A stretch of DNA of 14,029 bases from DATJOQ01 sp050010455 (lineage in GTDB: Bacteria > Desulfobacterota > Binatia > Binatales > Binataceae): NCBI GenBank assembly GCA_050010455.1, contig JBEKLA010000142.1:1-14029 (forward strand). Reading direction: 5' to 3'. Below, one piece after another: positions 1 to 7,287 of this stretch (position 1 is its first letter; each line of letters opens with the position of its first letter). A model generated the notes under the pieces. That model saw only the letters and a program-made list of their open reading frames with translations, ran no database searches and was not told the DNA's origin. The translations under genes were made by a program, and so were the position numbers.

Positions 1-472
1 CGCCTTCGGTGGCGAACGGCCGATGGCTCACGCCGTCCCAGTAAAGCCCGGCCTCACCGAGCCCGGTCCCGGCCGCGATCACGGCGGCGTTGCCGATAGC
101 CTCGGGCGCGCCCTGATTCAGGACGGCGAAATCATGCGGTTCGAGCGCGCTTATTCCATAGGCGGTGGCTTCGAGGTCGTTGATCATGTCGATCGCTTCA
201 AGACGCAGCGTCGCCGCCAGTTGGCGCTGATCGATAATCCAGGGAAGATTCACCGGCTCGGCGCGTCCGTCGCGTATCGGACCGGCAACGCCAAGACAGG
301 CGCGCTCGATCGGCAATCGATGGCTCAATACGAACGCCGCGACGATCTCGTCCAGCGACCGATACTTCGTGCTTGGAAAGACGTCCTCGACGATCGGGAC
401 CAGCTGTTTGCCCCCGGCCTCGAATAAGGCGAGGCGGCTGTTTGTTCCTCCGATATCGCCGGCGAGGATCAT
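1..472 (-). CDS. glk: glucokinase (Glk family), 5' part, cut by window edge
   Basis: Glucokinase phosphorylates glucose to glucose-6-phosphate with ATP in the cytoplasm. The minus strand is open from an ATG at 472 to the window edge, giving 157 codons of an expected total near 320-340. Residues 5-12 read DIGGTNSR, the N-terminal phosphate-binding loop. AGPI and NLPW follow in the substrate region, then INDLEATAYG, containing the Asn-Asp pair expected to contact sugar and act as base, then AGTGLGEAG, the second phosphate-binding loop. These match the Glk (PF02685) pattern rather than ROK kinases. The last visible residues, FATEG, match the start of the (S/T)EGGH motif. The start is supported by the conserved loop beginning at residue 5; a weak GGAAAA lies about 6 bases upstream. 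The gene is divergent from the heme operon. The glucokinase call is firm, but exact sugar specificity cannot be read here. Confidence 0.88.
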   Translation of the reverse strand, partial: MILAGDIGGTNSRLALFEAGGKQLVPIVEDVFPSTKYRSLDEIVAAFVLSHRLPIERACLGVAGPIRDGRAEPVNLPWIIDQRQLAATLRLEAIDMINDLEATAYGISALEPHDFAVLNQGAPEAIGNAAVIAAGTGLGEAGLYWDGVSHRPFATEG

Positions 473-594
473 GATTCGTTTTCCGAAAGAGCGATCGGGT
501 TCGCGATAAGAAAGACGATTACATCCACAATGTTACGTGGCAACCCTTTCGAGTCGTAAGAGCTATTGTCAGGTGCGGCCGAGCCATCGCCCTG

Positions 595-608
595 GATACT
601 TTAGTATC
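595..608. promoter_or_regulatory. short palindrome, possible operator
   Basis: The sequence GATACTTTAGTATC has perfect 6-base arms around a TT spacer. It lies 123 bases upstream of the glk start and 161 bases upstream of the ccsA start, in the divergent intergenic region. Such a site could bind a dimeric regulator of either gene. No known regulator consensus is recognised, and a 6-base-arm palindrome can occur by chance. Confidence 0.25.
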
Positions 609-684
609 GCAACGCGCCGCGTGCTGTCGCCCTAATACCGGCGCCGATTCTTGCCGCCCCCCCCTTTCGCTTGTAAGCGCGACA

Positions 685-695
685 TGTATTAAAAT
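685..695 (+). promoter_or_regulatory. candidate -10 region for the ccsA-hemA operon
   Basis: The AT-rich run TGTATTAAAAT stands out from GC-rich surroundings 74 bases before the ccsA start. It resembles an extended -10 element and shares TGTATTA with the patch upstream of hemB (6218-6228). No -35 hexamer sits at a proper 16-18 base spacing, so this is only a candidate. Confidence 0.2.
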
Positions 696-768
696 CTTGA
701 GCGGCAATGACCTTCATGATGTATAGCCGTCGAATTGGCTGTCGGCGAAAGGCAGTGCCAGCGCCGCT

Positions 769-1596
769 ATGAGTACCCTGTGGCTTGCACCGGCATTGGT
801 TCTCTACGTGCTGGCAGCGTTCCTGTTCGTGGCGGATATGGTCGGGCGCCAGCAGCGGTTGAGCCGCTACGCGTCGATCGCGCTGGGCGTCGGCGCGCTT
901 TCCCAAACCATGGATCTGGTCACGCGAGGGATGCAGGCCGGTAATATCCCGGTCAGCAACTTCGCGCAGTCGCTGTCGTTCCTGGCCTGGGTAATCGCGG
1001 TGGCGAGCCTGATTCTGATCTCGCGCCTCAAGATGCCGGTGATCGGAGCCTTTACTGGCCCGGCGGTGGCGGTTGCGACCGGCGCCGCCTACGTTCTGCT
1101 GCCGAACGAAGCGCATAAGCTGCCGTCCACGCTGCAAAGCGCGTGGCTGCCGATCCACGTTATCCTCGCGTTTTTCGGCGAGGCACTGTTCGTGCTCGCC
1201 GCCAGCGTCAGCCTGCTTTACCTGGTGCATGAATCGCGGCTCAAGGCCAAGCGCTCGCTGGGGATGTTCGGGGCGAAGCTGCCGAGCCTCGAGAAGCTCG
1301 ATCGCATGAATTACCGACTGTTGGGATGGGGCTTCATACTGCTGAGCCTGGCGATGGTGACGGGCGCTATCTGGGCTGCCAACGCCTGGGGCCGCTTCTG
1401 GTCATGGGAGCCGATCGAATGCTGGACGCTGGTAACCTGGGTGCTGTACGCGGCGCTGATAGAATCGCGGCTGGCGGCGGGATGGCGCGGGCGTCGCGCG
1501 GCGACGCTGACGATCGCCGTGTTTACCGTGCTGGTTGGATCTTATCTGGGTGTGAGCCTGGTGTTTCCCGGCAAGCACGGCGGGAGCTTCGGCTAA
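769..1596 (+). CDS. ccsA: CcsA/HemX-like cytochrome c assembly membrane protein
   Basis: This is a polytopic inner-membrane protein of the CcsA/ResC/HemX family (PF01578), 275 residues with about eight predicted membrane segments. CcsA proteins bind heme and, with CcsB/ResB, deliver it for cytochrome c maturation; HemX-type members next to hemA are linked to glutamyl-tRNA reductase level. Visible hallmarks are the tryptophan-rich loop WGRFWSWEPIECW at residues 207-219, a His at 130 in LPIHV before a membrane segment, and a second His at 270 near the C-terminus, the usual heme-ligand pattern. PVSNFAQSLSFLAW at residues 61-74 is also typical. ATG at 769 is the only suitable start nearby; only a weak AAAGG lies well upstream. 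It is the first gene of the heme operon, ending one base before hemA. No resB/ccsB gene is visible in the window, so a HemX-type role is as likely as a true CcsA role. Confidence 0.85.
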   Translation: MSTLWLAPALVLYVLAAFLFVADMVGRQQRLSRYASIALGVGALSQTMDLVTRGMQAGNIPVSNFAQSLSFLAWVIAVASLILISRLKMPVIGAFTGPAVAVATGAAYVLLPNEAHKLPSTLQSAWLPIHVILAFFGEALFVLAASVSLLYLVHESRLKAKRSLGMFGAKLPSLEKLDRMNYRLLGWGFILLSLAMVTGAIWAANAWGRFWSWEPIECWTLVTWVLYAALIESRLAAGWRGRRAATLTIAVFTVLVGSYLGVSLVFPGKHGGSFG

Positions 1597-1597
1597 G

Positions 1598-2962
1598 ATG
1601 GCGCTCGAGCTATTCATCCTTGGGCTGAACCATCAGACCGCGCCGGTCGAGATACGCGAGCGATTAGCCTTCTCCGAGGCCGACGTCGTTCCCGCGCTGT
1701 CGCAGCTCAAGCACGGGGTGCCGCTGGTCGCGGAATCGGCCTTGCTGTCGACCTGCAACCGCGTCGAGCTGATAGCGGTCTCGACCGATTCCGGGCGCGC
1801 GGCGGAGGAGCTGCGCGGTTTTCTCGCACGCGAGCGCCAGGTCGACGCCGACGCCTTCACCAGCGCGCTCTACCATCTCGAAGGGCGCGAGGCCGTGCGC
1901 CATCTGTTCCGGGTGGGCGCGAGCCTCGATTCGATGGTGCTCGGCGAGCCGCAAATCCTCGGGCAACTCAAGATCGCCTATGCGCAGGCGGTTCGGGCCG
2001 ACACCCTCGGCATGATTCTGCATCGCACGTTCCATCGCGCCTTTTCGGTCGCCAAGCGAGTTCGCAAGAGCACGCTGATCGGCCATGGCGCCGTTTCGGT
2101 GAGCTCGGCGGCGGTGAGCCTGGCGCGCGAAGTCTTCGATACGCTCAAGGACAAGACCGTGATGCTGCTGGGCGCGGGCCAGATGGCGGAATTGACCGCG
2201 CGCCAACTGGCGAAGCTCGGGGTCGAGTCGCTATTGATCGTGAATCGCACTTTCGAACGCGCGGCGGCGCTCGCGCGCGAACTCGGCGGCACCGCGGTTA
2301 CGTTCGACAACTACAAGCCTTATCTCAAGATAGCCGACGTGCTGATCGGATCGGTTGCGACCGCGCGGCCGCTGCTCGGCCCCGAGGATATCGAGCCGAT
2401 TCTGCGCGAACGCCGCTATCGGCCGATGTTTCTGATCGATCTCGGTGTGCCGCGCAATTTCCATGAACGCCTGAGCACTCTCGAAAACGTCTATCTCTAC
2501 GATATCGACGATCTCGGCACGGCGGTCGCGAACTCGCGCGCCGAGCGCGAACGCGAGGCCGAAAAAGCCGAAGTGCTGGTCGCGGAAGAAGTCGAGGGAT
2601 TCTCGCGCTGGCTGGACGGGCTGCAAATCGTGCCGACGATCAAGGACATCCGCTCCAATATCGACCGCTTGCGCGGTGTCGAGTTTGCGCGCCATCGCGC
2701 CTGGCTCGCGACTTTGCAGCCGGATGAACGCGGACACGTCGAATCGCTGACGCGCGGGATCGCCAACAAGATCCTGCATCAGGTCACGACCGAGCTGCGG
2801 CGCGCCAACGGCTCCGTCGACGGAGTCTACGCGGCGGAGATCGCTCGCCGATTACTGGGCACCGACCTGCCGGTCGAGGAGATCGAAGCGGACGACAGCG
2901 AAGACTTTTTCGCCGAAGAACCCGAAACTGGAGACCCCGTCTCGCGCAGCGGCCGCCGATAA
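1598..2962 (+). CDS. hemA: glutamyl-tRNA reductase
   Basis: HemA reduces glutamyl-tRNA(Glu) to glutamate-1-semialdehyde with NADPH, the first committed step of the C5 tetrapyrrole pathway. The protein has 454 residues, slightly longer than the usual 420-430. The catalytic domain carries NHQTAPVEIRE at residues 11-21 and the nucleophilic Cys53 in STCNRVE. VGASLDSMVLGEPQILGQ at residues 106-123 is the family signature. The NADPH-binding fold shows LGAGQMAELT at 191-200 and VNRT at 215-218. The C-terminal dimerisation helix spans roughly residues 300-430. The extra length is an acidic tail after about residue 428 (EEIEADDSEDFF), probably disordered. The start follows the ccsA stop by one base, with GGGAG at 1582-1586 as the ribosome site, so the two are translationally linked. 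A C5-pathway enzyme argues against an alphaproteobacterium. Confidence 0.97.
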   Translation: MALELFILGLNHQTAPVEIRERLAFSEADVVPALSQLKHGVPLVAESALLSTCNRVELIAVSTDSGRAAEELRGFLARERQVDADAFTSALYHLEGREAVRHLFRVGASLDSMVLGEPQILGQLKIAYAQAVRADTLGMILHRTFHRAFSVAKRVRKSTLIGHGAVSVSSAAVSLAREVFDTLKDKTVMLLGAGQMAELTARQLAKLGVESLLIVNRTFERAAALARELGGTAVTFDNYKPYLKIADVLIGSVATARPLLGPEDIEPILRERRYRPMFLIDLGVPRNFHERLSTLENVYLYDIDDLGTAVANSRAEREREAEKAEVLVAEEVEGFSRWLDGLQIVPTIKDIRSNIDRLRGVEFARHRAWLATLQPDERGHVESLTRGIANKILHQVTTELRRANGSVDGVYAAEIARRLLGTDLPVEEIEADDSEDFFAEEPETGDPVSRSGRR

Positions 2963-2966
2963 CATT

Positions 2967-3911
2967 ATGGGACTCACACTTCGTATCGGGTCGCGGCCGA
3001 GCCAGCTCGCGGTCGCTCAAACCACCGCGTTCAAGAATCAGCTCGAAGCGAGGCTGCCCGGCCTCAAGAGCGAAATCGTGACCGTGAAGACCAGCGGCGA
3101 CCATCTGACCGCCCCGTCGCTGGCCAACCTAGGCGGCAAGGGCCTGTTTATCAAGGAGCTCGAAGAGGCTCTGAATGCGGGCCGCATCGATATCGCCGTC
3201 CATTCGATGAAGGATCTGCCCGCGGTGCTGCAAACCGACTTCCGGCTGGCCGCGGTTCCCCAACGTGAGAACCCACACGACGCGATTATCTCGCGCGACG
3301 GCAGTAGCCTGGCCGCTTTGGCCCAGGGGGCGCGCCTCGGCACCGCGTCGCCGCGCCGCAAATTCGAAGCGCTGCGCATCCGCCCCGACCTGACGGTTGT
3401 GCCGCTGCGCGGCAACGTCGATACCCGTTTGCGCAAGCTCGCTGACGGCGAGCTCGACGCCATCATCCTCGCGATGGCGGGCCTGCGGCGAATGGGGAAA
3501 GCGGGCATCTCCAGTATCGTCGAACTGGACGAGCGCGACTTCGTGCCGTCGGCGGGGCAGGGCGCGCTTGCGATCGAGGCGAGGGCGGACACGATGGTGG
3601 CGAATTCGCCGGAAATCGAGAGCGCCGTTGTTGGCATGACCGATCGCGCGGCACTCGCCGAGACTTCGGCCGAACGGGCTTTCCTCGCCACGATCGGCGC
3701 GTCGTGCGTATCTCCGGTCGGAGTGAAGGCCAGCCTTGACGGCAAGGCCCTCAGCCTAAGCGCCTTGCTGTTCAGCATCGATGGGTCGCGGACGCTTTCG
3801 GAAACGATCGCCGAAACGCTCGAATCCGACGGCGATGCAGCTCTCGCGGGAGTAGAACTCGGACGCCTGATGCTGACGCGCGGGGCAGCCGAATTGCTGG
3901 GCAATGGCTGA
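2967..3911 (+). CDS. hemC: porphobilinogen deaminase (hydroxymethylbilane synthase)
   Basis: HemC condenses four porphobilinogen molecules into the linear tetrapyrrole hydroxymethylbilane in the cytoplasm. The 314-residue length is normal. LRIGSRPSQLAVAQ at residues 5-18 opens domain 1, HSMKDLP at 79-85 contains the catalytic Asp83, GTASPRRK at 125-132 and LRGNVDTRL at 147-155 supply the arginines that bind substrate carboxylates, and SAGQGALAIE at 195-204 is conserved. Cys247 in GASCVSPVG is the attachment point of the dipyrromethane cofactor. All key residues are present, so the enzyme should be active. The gene begins four bases after hemA and its last 8 bases overlap the next start, as expected of one transcript. 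No strong Shine-Dalgarno precedes the start, consistent with coupling to hemA translation. Confidence 0.97.
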   Translation: MGLTLRIGSRPSQLAVAQTTAFKNQLEARLPGLKSEIVTVKTSGDHLTAPSLANLGGKGLFIKELEEALNAGRIDIAVHSMKDLPAVLQTDFRLAAVPQRENPHDAIISRDGSSLAALAQGARLGTASPRRKFEALRIRPDLTVVPLRGNVDTRLRKLADGELDAIILAMAGLRRMGKAGISSIVELDERDFVPSAGQGALAIEARADTMVANSPEIESAVVGMTDRAALAETSAERAFLATIGASCVSPVGVKASLDGKALSLSALLFSIDGSRTLSETIAETLESDGDAALAGVELGRLMLTRGAAELLGNG

Positions 3912-5439
3912 ACGGGCCGGCAAAGTCTACCTGGTCGGCGCCGGTCCCGGCGCGGCCGATCTCATTACCCTGCGCGCCGCCGGGATTGTCCAAAACGCCG
4001 ACGTAATCGTTTACGACATCCTGGCGAATCAGGAGCTGCTGGGAGCCGCGTCGCCCTCGGCCGAGGTGATTTGCGTTGGCGAGCCATCCCGCGACGCGGC
4101 GTCGCCGCGTGACGAGGTGACGCGCATCCTGATCGAGCGCGCCCGCGCCGGTGAATCAGTGGTACGCCTGTGCGATGGCGATCCCTTCTCCTTCGGCCGC
4201 GCCGCCGACGAAGCGACAGCACTGGCCGCCGCCGGAATCGATTTCGAGATCATCCCGGGCGTGAGCCTGGCGTACGCGGCGCCCGCCTTCGCGGGGATTC
4301 CGCTGGCCGGCCACGAGCACGGCGCGACGGTCACTTTCGTCAATCTCGATCCCGACCCGACGATCGCCGAACCGCCGTCGCTATGGGCGGAACTCGCGGG
4401 CGTCGCGCGCTTGCGCGGAACGTTGGTCCTATCGATGGAGGCTGCGCGGATACAGGAAGTCGCGGGGCGGCTGATAGCGGAACGGATGCCGTCCGATACG
4501 CCGGCCGCCGCGATTTTCAACGGCGGCGCAGCCGATCAGAAAGTGGCCGTGGCGACGATCGAGACCCTGGCCGCGGAGATCGCGCATGCGAAGCTGGCAG
4601 GGCCCGCGATAGTCGTGATCGGCGAAAGCGCCGCGATGCGCCATCAACTGCGATGGTTCGAACGGCGTCCGCTGTTCGGACGGCGAATCGTGGTGACTCG
4701 CGGCGGCATCAACTCGGGCGTGCTCACTCGGCCGCTGCGCGCACACGGTGCCGAGGTTGTCGAATTCCCGACGATCCAAACCACCCACCCCGATAGCTAC
4801 GCTGCCCTGGACGCGGCGCTGGCCGATCTCGGATCGTTCGACTGGGTGATCTTCACCAGCGCTAACGGCGTCGACAGCTTTGTCGCGCGGATGACCACGC
4901 TCGGCCGCGATATCCGCGAGCTGGGACGCGCGCGCATCGGCGCGATCGGGCCCGCGACCGGGGCGCGGCTCAAGCGCTACGCGCTAAGAATCGAGGTCCA
5001 GCCGTCGGAGTATCGCGCCGAAGCGATCGCGCATGCGATCGGCGCGGCGCGAATTCGCGGCGCGCGCTTTCTGATTCCTCGCGCCCAGGTGGCGCGCGAG
5101 GCGTTGCCCGAAATACTCGTGGAGCAGGGTGCGAGCGCGGTCGAAGTCGTCTCCTCGTACAAGACCGTGATGCCCAAGGGAGCGCGCACCGAGCGGATGC
5201 GCCGCATGGTCGACGCCGGCCTTATCGATCTGGTGGCCTTCACCAGCTCGAGCACGGTAACCAACTTCTGCGCGATCATGGGCGGAGCGCCGCACGGGCT
5301 CAAAGCGGGCGCGATCGGGCCGATCACGGCCGAGACCGCGCGCACGCTGGGATTCGAAGTGGTGGTGAGCCCTTCCGACTACACTATCGACGCACTGGTC
5401 GCCGCGATCATCGACTATTTCGCCCAGCGCCAGAAGTAG
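3904..5439 (+). CDS. cobA-hemD: fused uroporphyrinogen-III C-methyltransferase (CobA) and uroporphyrinogen-III synthase (HemD)
   Basis: The 511-residue protein joins two enzymes. Residues 7-245 form a tetrapyrrole methylase domain (PF00590), which in CobA/SUMT makes precorrin-2 from uroporphyrinogen III and SAM, leading to siroheme and cobalamin. Residues 258-511 form HemD, which cyclises hydroxymethylbilane. The HemD half is convincing: FTSANGVDSF at 317-326, IGPATGARLK at 348-357, FTSSSTVTNF at 446-455, IGPITAET at 471-478. The methylase half keeps VGAGPG at 11-16, YDIL at 37-40, IIPGVS at 116-121 and GIPL at 131-134. Several SUMT signatures are altered: the usual GDP(D/E)L reads GAADL, the VGK(R) motif reads VGEPS, RLKGGDPF reads RLCDGDPF, GIPLTHR reads GIPLAGH, and the late MG reads ME. 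It may therefore be a divergent or weakened methyltransferase. The fusion is common in deltaproteobacteria and relatives. Its start overlaps hemC by 8 bases. Confidence 0.9.
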   Translation: MAERAGKVYLVGAGPGAADLITLRAAGIVQNADVIVYDILANQELLGAASPSAEVICVGEPSRDAASPRDEVTRILIERARAGESVVRLCDGDPFSFGRAADEATALAAAGIDFEIIPGVSLAYAAPAFAGIPLAGHEHGATVTFVNLDPDPTIAEPPSLWAELAGVARLRGTLVLSMEAARIQEVAGRLIAERMPSDTPAAAIFNGGAADQKVAVATIETLAAEIAHAKLAGPAIVVIGESAAMRHQLRWFERRPLFGRRIVVTRGGINSGVLTRPLRAHGAEVVEFPTIQTTHPDSYAALDAALADLGSFDWVIFTSANGVDSFVARMTTLGRDIRELGRARIGAIGPATGARLKRYALRIEVQPSEYRAEAIAHAIGAARIRGARFLIPRAQVAREALPEILVEQGASAVEVVSSYKTVMPKGARTERMRRMVDAGLIDLVAFTSSSTVTNFCAIMGGAPHGLKAGAIGPITAETARTLGFEVVVSPSDYTIDALVAAIIDYFAQRQK

Positions 5440-5455
5440 TTCACGAAACTCAATT

Positions 5456-5479
5456 CCTTCTCGCTGGCCAGGGAGAGGG
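5456..5479. repeat. 12-base near-perfect inverted repeat between convergent genes
   Basis: CCTTCTCGCTGG is followed immediately by CCAGGGAGAGGG; the arms pair at 10 of 12 positions. It lies in the 52-base gap between cobA-hemD and the convergent O-methyltransferase gene, so it could act as a two-way transcription stop, although no T-run follows on either strand. The CTCCCTGG...CCAGGGAG pattern, continued by GGCAGGGGG, also resembles dispersed palindromic repeats found in many GC-rich genomes. Confidence 0.4.
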
Positions 5480-5491
5480 CAGGGGGCGGCG

Positions 5492-6154
5492 CTATTTCTT
5501 GCGCGCGATCGTGAGGCCGTCGGCGATCGGCACCATCGTTGCTTCGATCCGCTCGTCGGCGGCGATGAAATCATTGAACTCGCGGATCGCTCGCGTATCG
5601 TCACTCGAATCGCTCGCGTCGATCACCTGTCCGCTCCACAACACGTTATCAACCAGGATCAGGCCGGCCGGGCGCAGGCGCTTGAGGCATTCTTCGAAAT
5701 AATTGCGATAGTTGGTCTTGTCGGCGTCGATAAACGCGAAATCAAAACTGGCCGACGCCGGGAGCGCGCGCAGCGTTTCGAGCGCCGGACCGAGCTTCAG
5801 CGTTATCTTGTCCGCGACGCCGGCACGCTCCCAGTAACGGCGCGCGATCGCGGTCCATTTTTCGTTCACGTCGCAGCATAACAGACGGCCGTCGGCCGGA
5901 AGCGCTCGCGCAACGCACAAAGAGCTGTAGCCGGTGAAGGTGCCAACCTCGATCGCGGAGCGGACGCCGAGCGCCCGCACCAGTATCCCCATGAAGGTTC
6001 CCTGCTCCGGCGAAATCTGCATCTGGCTCCATCGTCCGAGCGTCGAGGTTTCCTCGGCCAGCTCCTCCAGTAACGGGTCTCGATTATGGCCGTGGGCGCG
6101 CATGTAGCCGTAAAGCTCGCTCGTGAGCGCGACGAATTTCTCGCGATGCTCCAT
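5492..6154 (-). CDS. class I SAM-dependent O-methyltransferase (caffeoyl-CoA OMT-like, PF01596)
   Basis: This is a 220-residue cytoplasmic methyltransferase of the metal-dependent O-methyltransferase family, which transfers methyl from SAM to catechol-type hydroxyls. SAM-binding motif I is AIEVGTFTGYSSL at residues 67-79, and CCDVNEKW at 93-100 marks the acidic end of the second strand. FIDADKTNYRNYFE at 141-154 and LILVDNVLWSGQV at 165-177 hold the expected divalent-metal ligands (Asp143, Asp169, Asn170) and catalytic Lys146. The N-terminal QMQISPEQG at 44-52 is also typical. Length is normal. The ATG at 6154 has GAGGA only three bases upstream, slightly close. It sits alone, convergent with the heme operon and divergent from hemB, so it is not clearly part of heme synthesis. 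Bacterial members are often of unknown substrate, and none can be named here. Confidence 0.9.
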   Translation of the reverse strand: MEHREKFVALTSELYGYMRAHGHNRDPLLEELAEETSTLGRWSQMQISPEQGTFMGILVRALGVRSAIEVGTFTGYSSLCVARALPADGRLLCCDVNEKWTAIARRYWERAGVADKITLKLGPALETLRALPASASFDFAFIDADKTNYRNYFEECLKRLRPAGLILVDNVLWSGQVIDASDSSDDTRAIREFNDFIAADERIEATMVPIADGLTIARKK

Positions 6155-6217
6155 AATTCCTCGTGGTTCGCGATTTGTTCTCGGGCCGCGGATAGGCGGG
6201 TGCCCTCGCCGGCGTTT

Positions 6218-6228
6218 GTATTATATAG
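6218..6228 (+). promoter_or_regulatory. candidate -10 region for hemB
   Basis: The AT-rich patch GTATTATATAG lies 32 bases before the hemB start within a GC-rich divergent gap (6155-6260). It contains TATTAT and TATATA hexamers. No good -35 lies 17 bases upstream, so the exact promoter is uncertain, but position and composition suit a start region for hemB. A small CACT-TCAG-AGTG inverted repeat follows at 6236-6247. Confidence 0.3.
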
Positions 6229-6260
6229 TCATTCTCACTTCAGAGTGGTGGATTAATATC

Positions 6261-7235
6261 ATGGCTTTTCCAATAAATCGCCCGCGCCGATTGCGCCGTA
6301 CCGAAACCCTGCGCCGGATGGTGCGCGAGACCCGGCTCGCGCCCGAAGACCTGATCCTGCCGCTGTTCGTATGCCCCGGACGCGACGTCAGGCGCCCCGT
6401 CGAATCGATGCCGGGCGTGGCGCAGCTCTCGGTCGACAACGCCGCCCGCGAGGCGCGCGAGACCTTCGCCGCGGGCGTTCCGGCCGTGATTCTGTTCGGC
6501 CTGCCCGAACGCAAGGACGCGCAAGGCAGCGAAGCCTGGAAAGACTCCGGCGTGGTGCAGAACGCGATCCGCGAAATCAAGGAGCGCGTGCCGGAGATGG
6601 TGGTGGTAACCGACGTCTGCATGTGCGAGTACACTGACCACGGCCATTGCGGCGTGATCGCCGGCAATGACGTCGACAACGACGCCACGCTGGATCTGCT
6701 CTCGCGCGAGGCTCTATCGCACGCGCGCGCCGGCGCCGACATGGTGGCGCCCTCCGACATGATGGATGGCCGCGTCGGCGCGATCCGCCGCACGCTCGAT
6801 CAGAACGGCTTCGCGAATACGCCGATTATGGCCTACTCGGCGAAGTTCGCATCCGCGTTTTACGGTCCCTTCCGCGAAGCTGCGGAATCGACGCCGCAGT
6901 TCGGCGACCGCCGCTCCTATCAGATGGACCCGGCCAACGGCGACGAGGCGATGCGCGAGGTCGCGATGGACCTCGAAGAGGGCGCCGATATCGTGATGGT
7001 CAAGCCGGCGCTGCCTTATCTGGACCTGATCTGGCGCGTCAGGCAGGAATTCAATTGTCCGGTCGCGGCGTACAATGTCTCGGGCGAGTACTCGATGATT
7101 CGGGCGGCCGGGCGCAACGGATGGATCGACGAGCAGCGCGCCACGCTCGAGGTGCTGACCGCGATCAAGCGCGCCGGCGCCGACATGATCCTGACCTACT
7201 TCGCCAAGGACGTCGCCCGAATCCTGCGCCCGTAG
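6261..7235 (+). CDS. hemB: delta-aminolevulinic acid dehydratase (porphobilinogen synthase), zinc type
   Basis: HemB condenses two 5-aminolevulinate molecules to porphobilinogen, feeding HemC. With the start at 6261 the protein has 324 residues, the normal family length. RPRRLRRTETLRRMVRET at 7-24 is the usual N-terminal arm. DVCMCEYTDHGHCG at 118-131 holds the three zinc cysteines (120, 122, 130). Lys195 in AYSAKFAS and Lys248 in VMVKPALPYLD are the two Schiff-base lysines. The frame is open further upstream to an ATG at 6123, but that extension would overlap the divergent methyltransferase and has no family similarity. GGTGG at 6247-6251 precedes the chosen ATG at suitable spacing. It is separated from hemACD by the minus-strand methyltransferase gene, so it likely has its own promoter. 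Confidence 0.97.
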   Translation: MAFPINRPRRLRRTETLRRMVRETRLAPEDLILPLFVCPGRDVRRPVESMPGVAQLSVDNAAREARETFAAGVPAVILFGLPERKDAQGSEAWKDSGVVQNAIREIKERVPEMVVVTDVCMCEYTDHGHCGVIAGNDVDNDATLDLLSREALSHARAGADMVAPSDMMDGRVGAIRRTLDQNGFANTPIMAYSAKFASAFYGPFREAAESTPQFGDRRSYQMDPANGDEAMREVAMDLEEGADIVMVKPALPYLDLIWRVRQEFNCPVAAYNVSGEYSMIRAAGRNGWIDEQRATLEVLTAIKRAGADMILTYFAKDVARILRP

Positions 7236-7246
7236 CGCTTTCGCCT

Positions 7247-7284
7247 CCCCGGCAACTGTCTCGTTTGCCGTTCCTCGGGGTTTT
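7247..7284 (+). terminator. possible intrinsic terminator of hemB
   Basis: Eleven bases after the hemB stop, CCCCG at 7247-7251 can pair with CGGGG at 7276-7280, followed directly by TTTT. An alternative inner stem pairs CGGCAAC (7250-7256) with GTTTGCCG (7263-7270) with one bulge. Position and the T-run suit a terminator, though the T-run is short and the two stems compete for two bases. Confidence 0.4.
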
Positions 7285-7287
7285 CGT

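Larger units (their letters stand above)
473..768. other. divergent intergenic region between glk and the heme operon
   Basis: This stretch of 296 bases holds no credible gene: the short ORFs here lack recognisable motifs and ribosome sites. It must contain promoters for both glk (leftward) and ccsA-hemA (rightward). Visible structure includes a palindrome at 595-608, a run of eight C at 657-664, and an AT-rich patch at 685-695. The region is clearly less GC-rich than the flanking genes. I could not place a convincing -35/-10 pair for either direction. Confidence 0.6.

Noticed and set aside
23..427. Plus-strand ORF of 134 residues at the left edge
   Set aside because: It is the reverse of the glucokinase frame, which has a full set of Glk motifs.
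657..664. Run of eight C as a possible phase-variable tract
   Set aside because: It lies in a non-coding stretch with no promoter placed around it; a tract of this length is not enough evidence for phase variation.
601..1230. Minus-strand ORF of 209 residues over the intergenic region and the start of ccsA
   Set aside because: Gln/Arg/His-rich composition typical of an antisense shadow; no motif and no ribosome site.
3038..3904. Long minus-strand ORF (288 residues) opposite hemC
   Set aside because: It is very rich in Ser, Arg and Ala and mirrors the hemC coding frame; hemC carries all catalytic motifs, so this is a shadow.
6123..6260. 46-residue N-terminal extension of hemB from an upstream ATG
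   Set aside because: It overlaps the divergent methyltransferase start, has no family similarity, and the ATG at 6261 has a ribosome site and gives the normal length.
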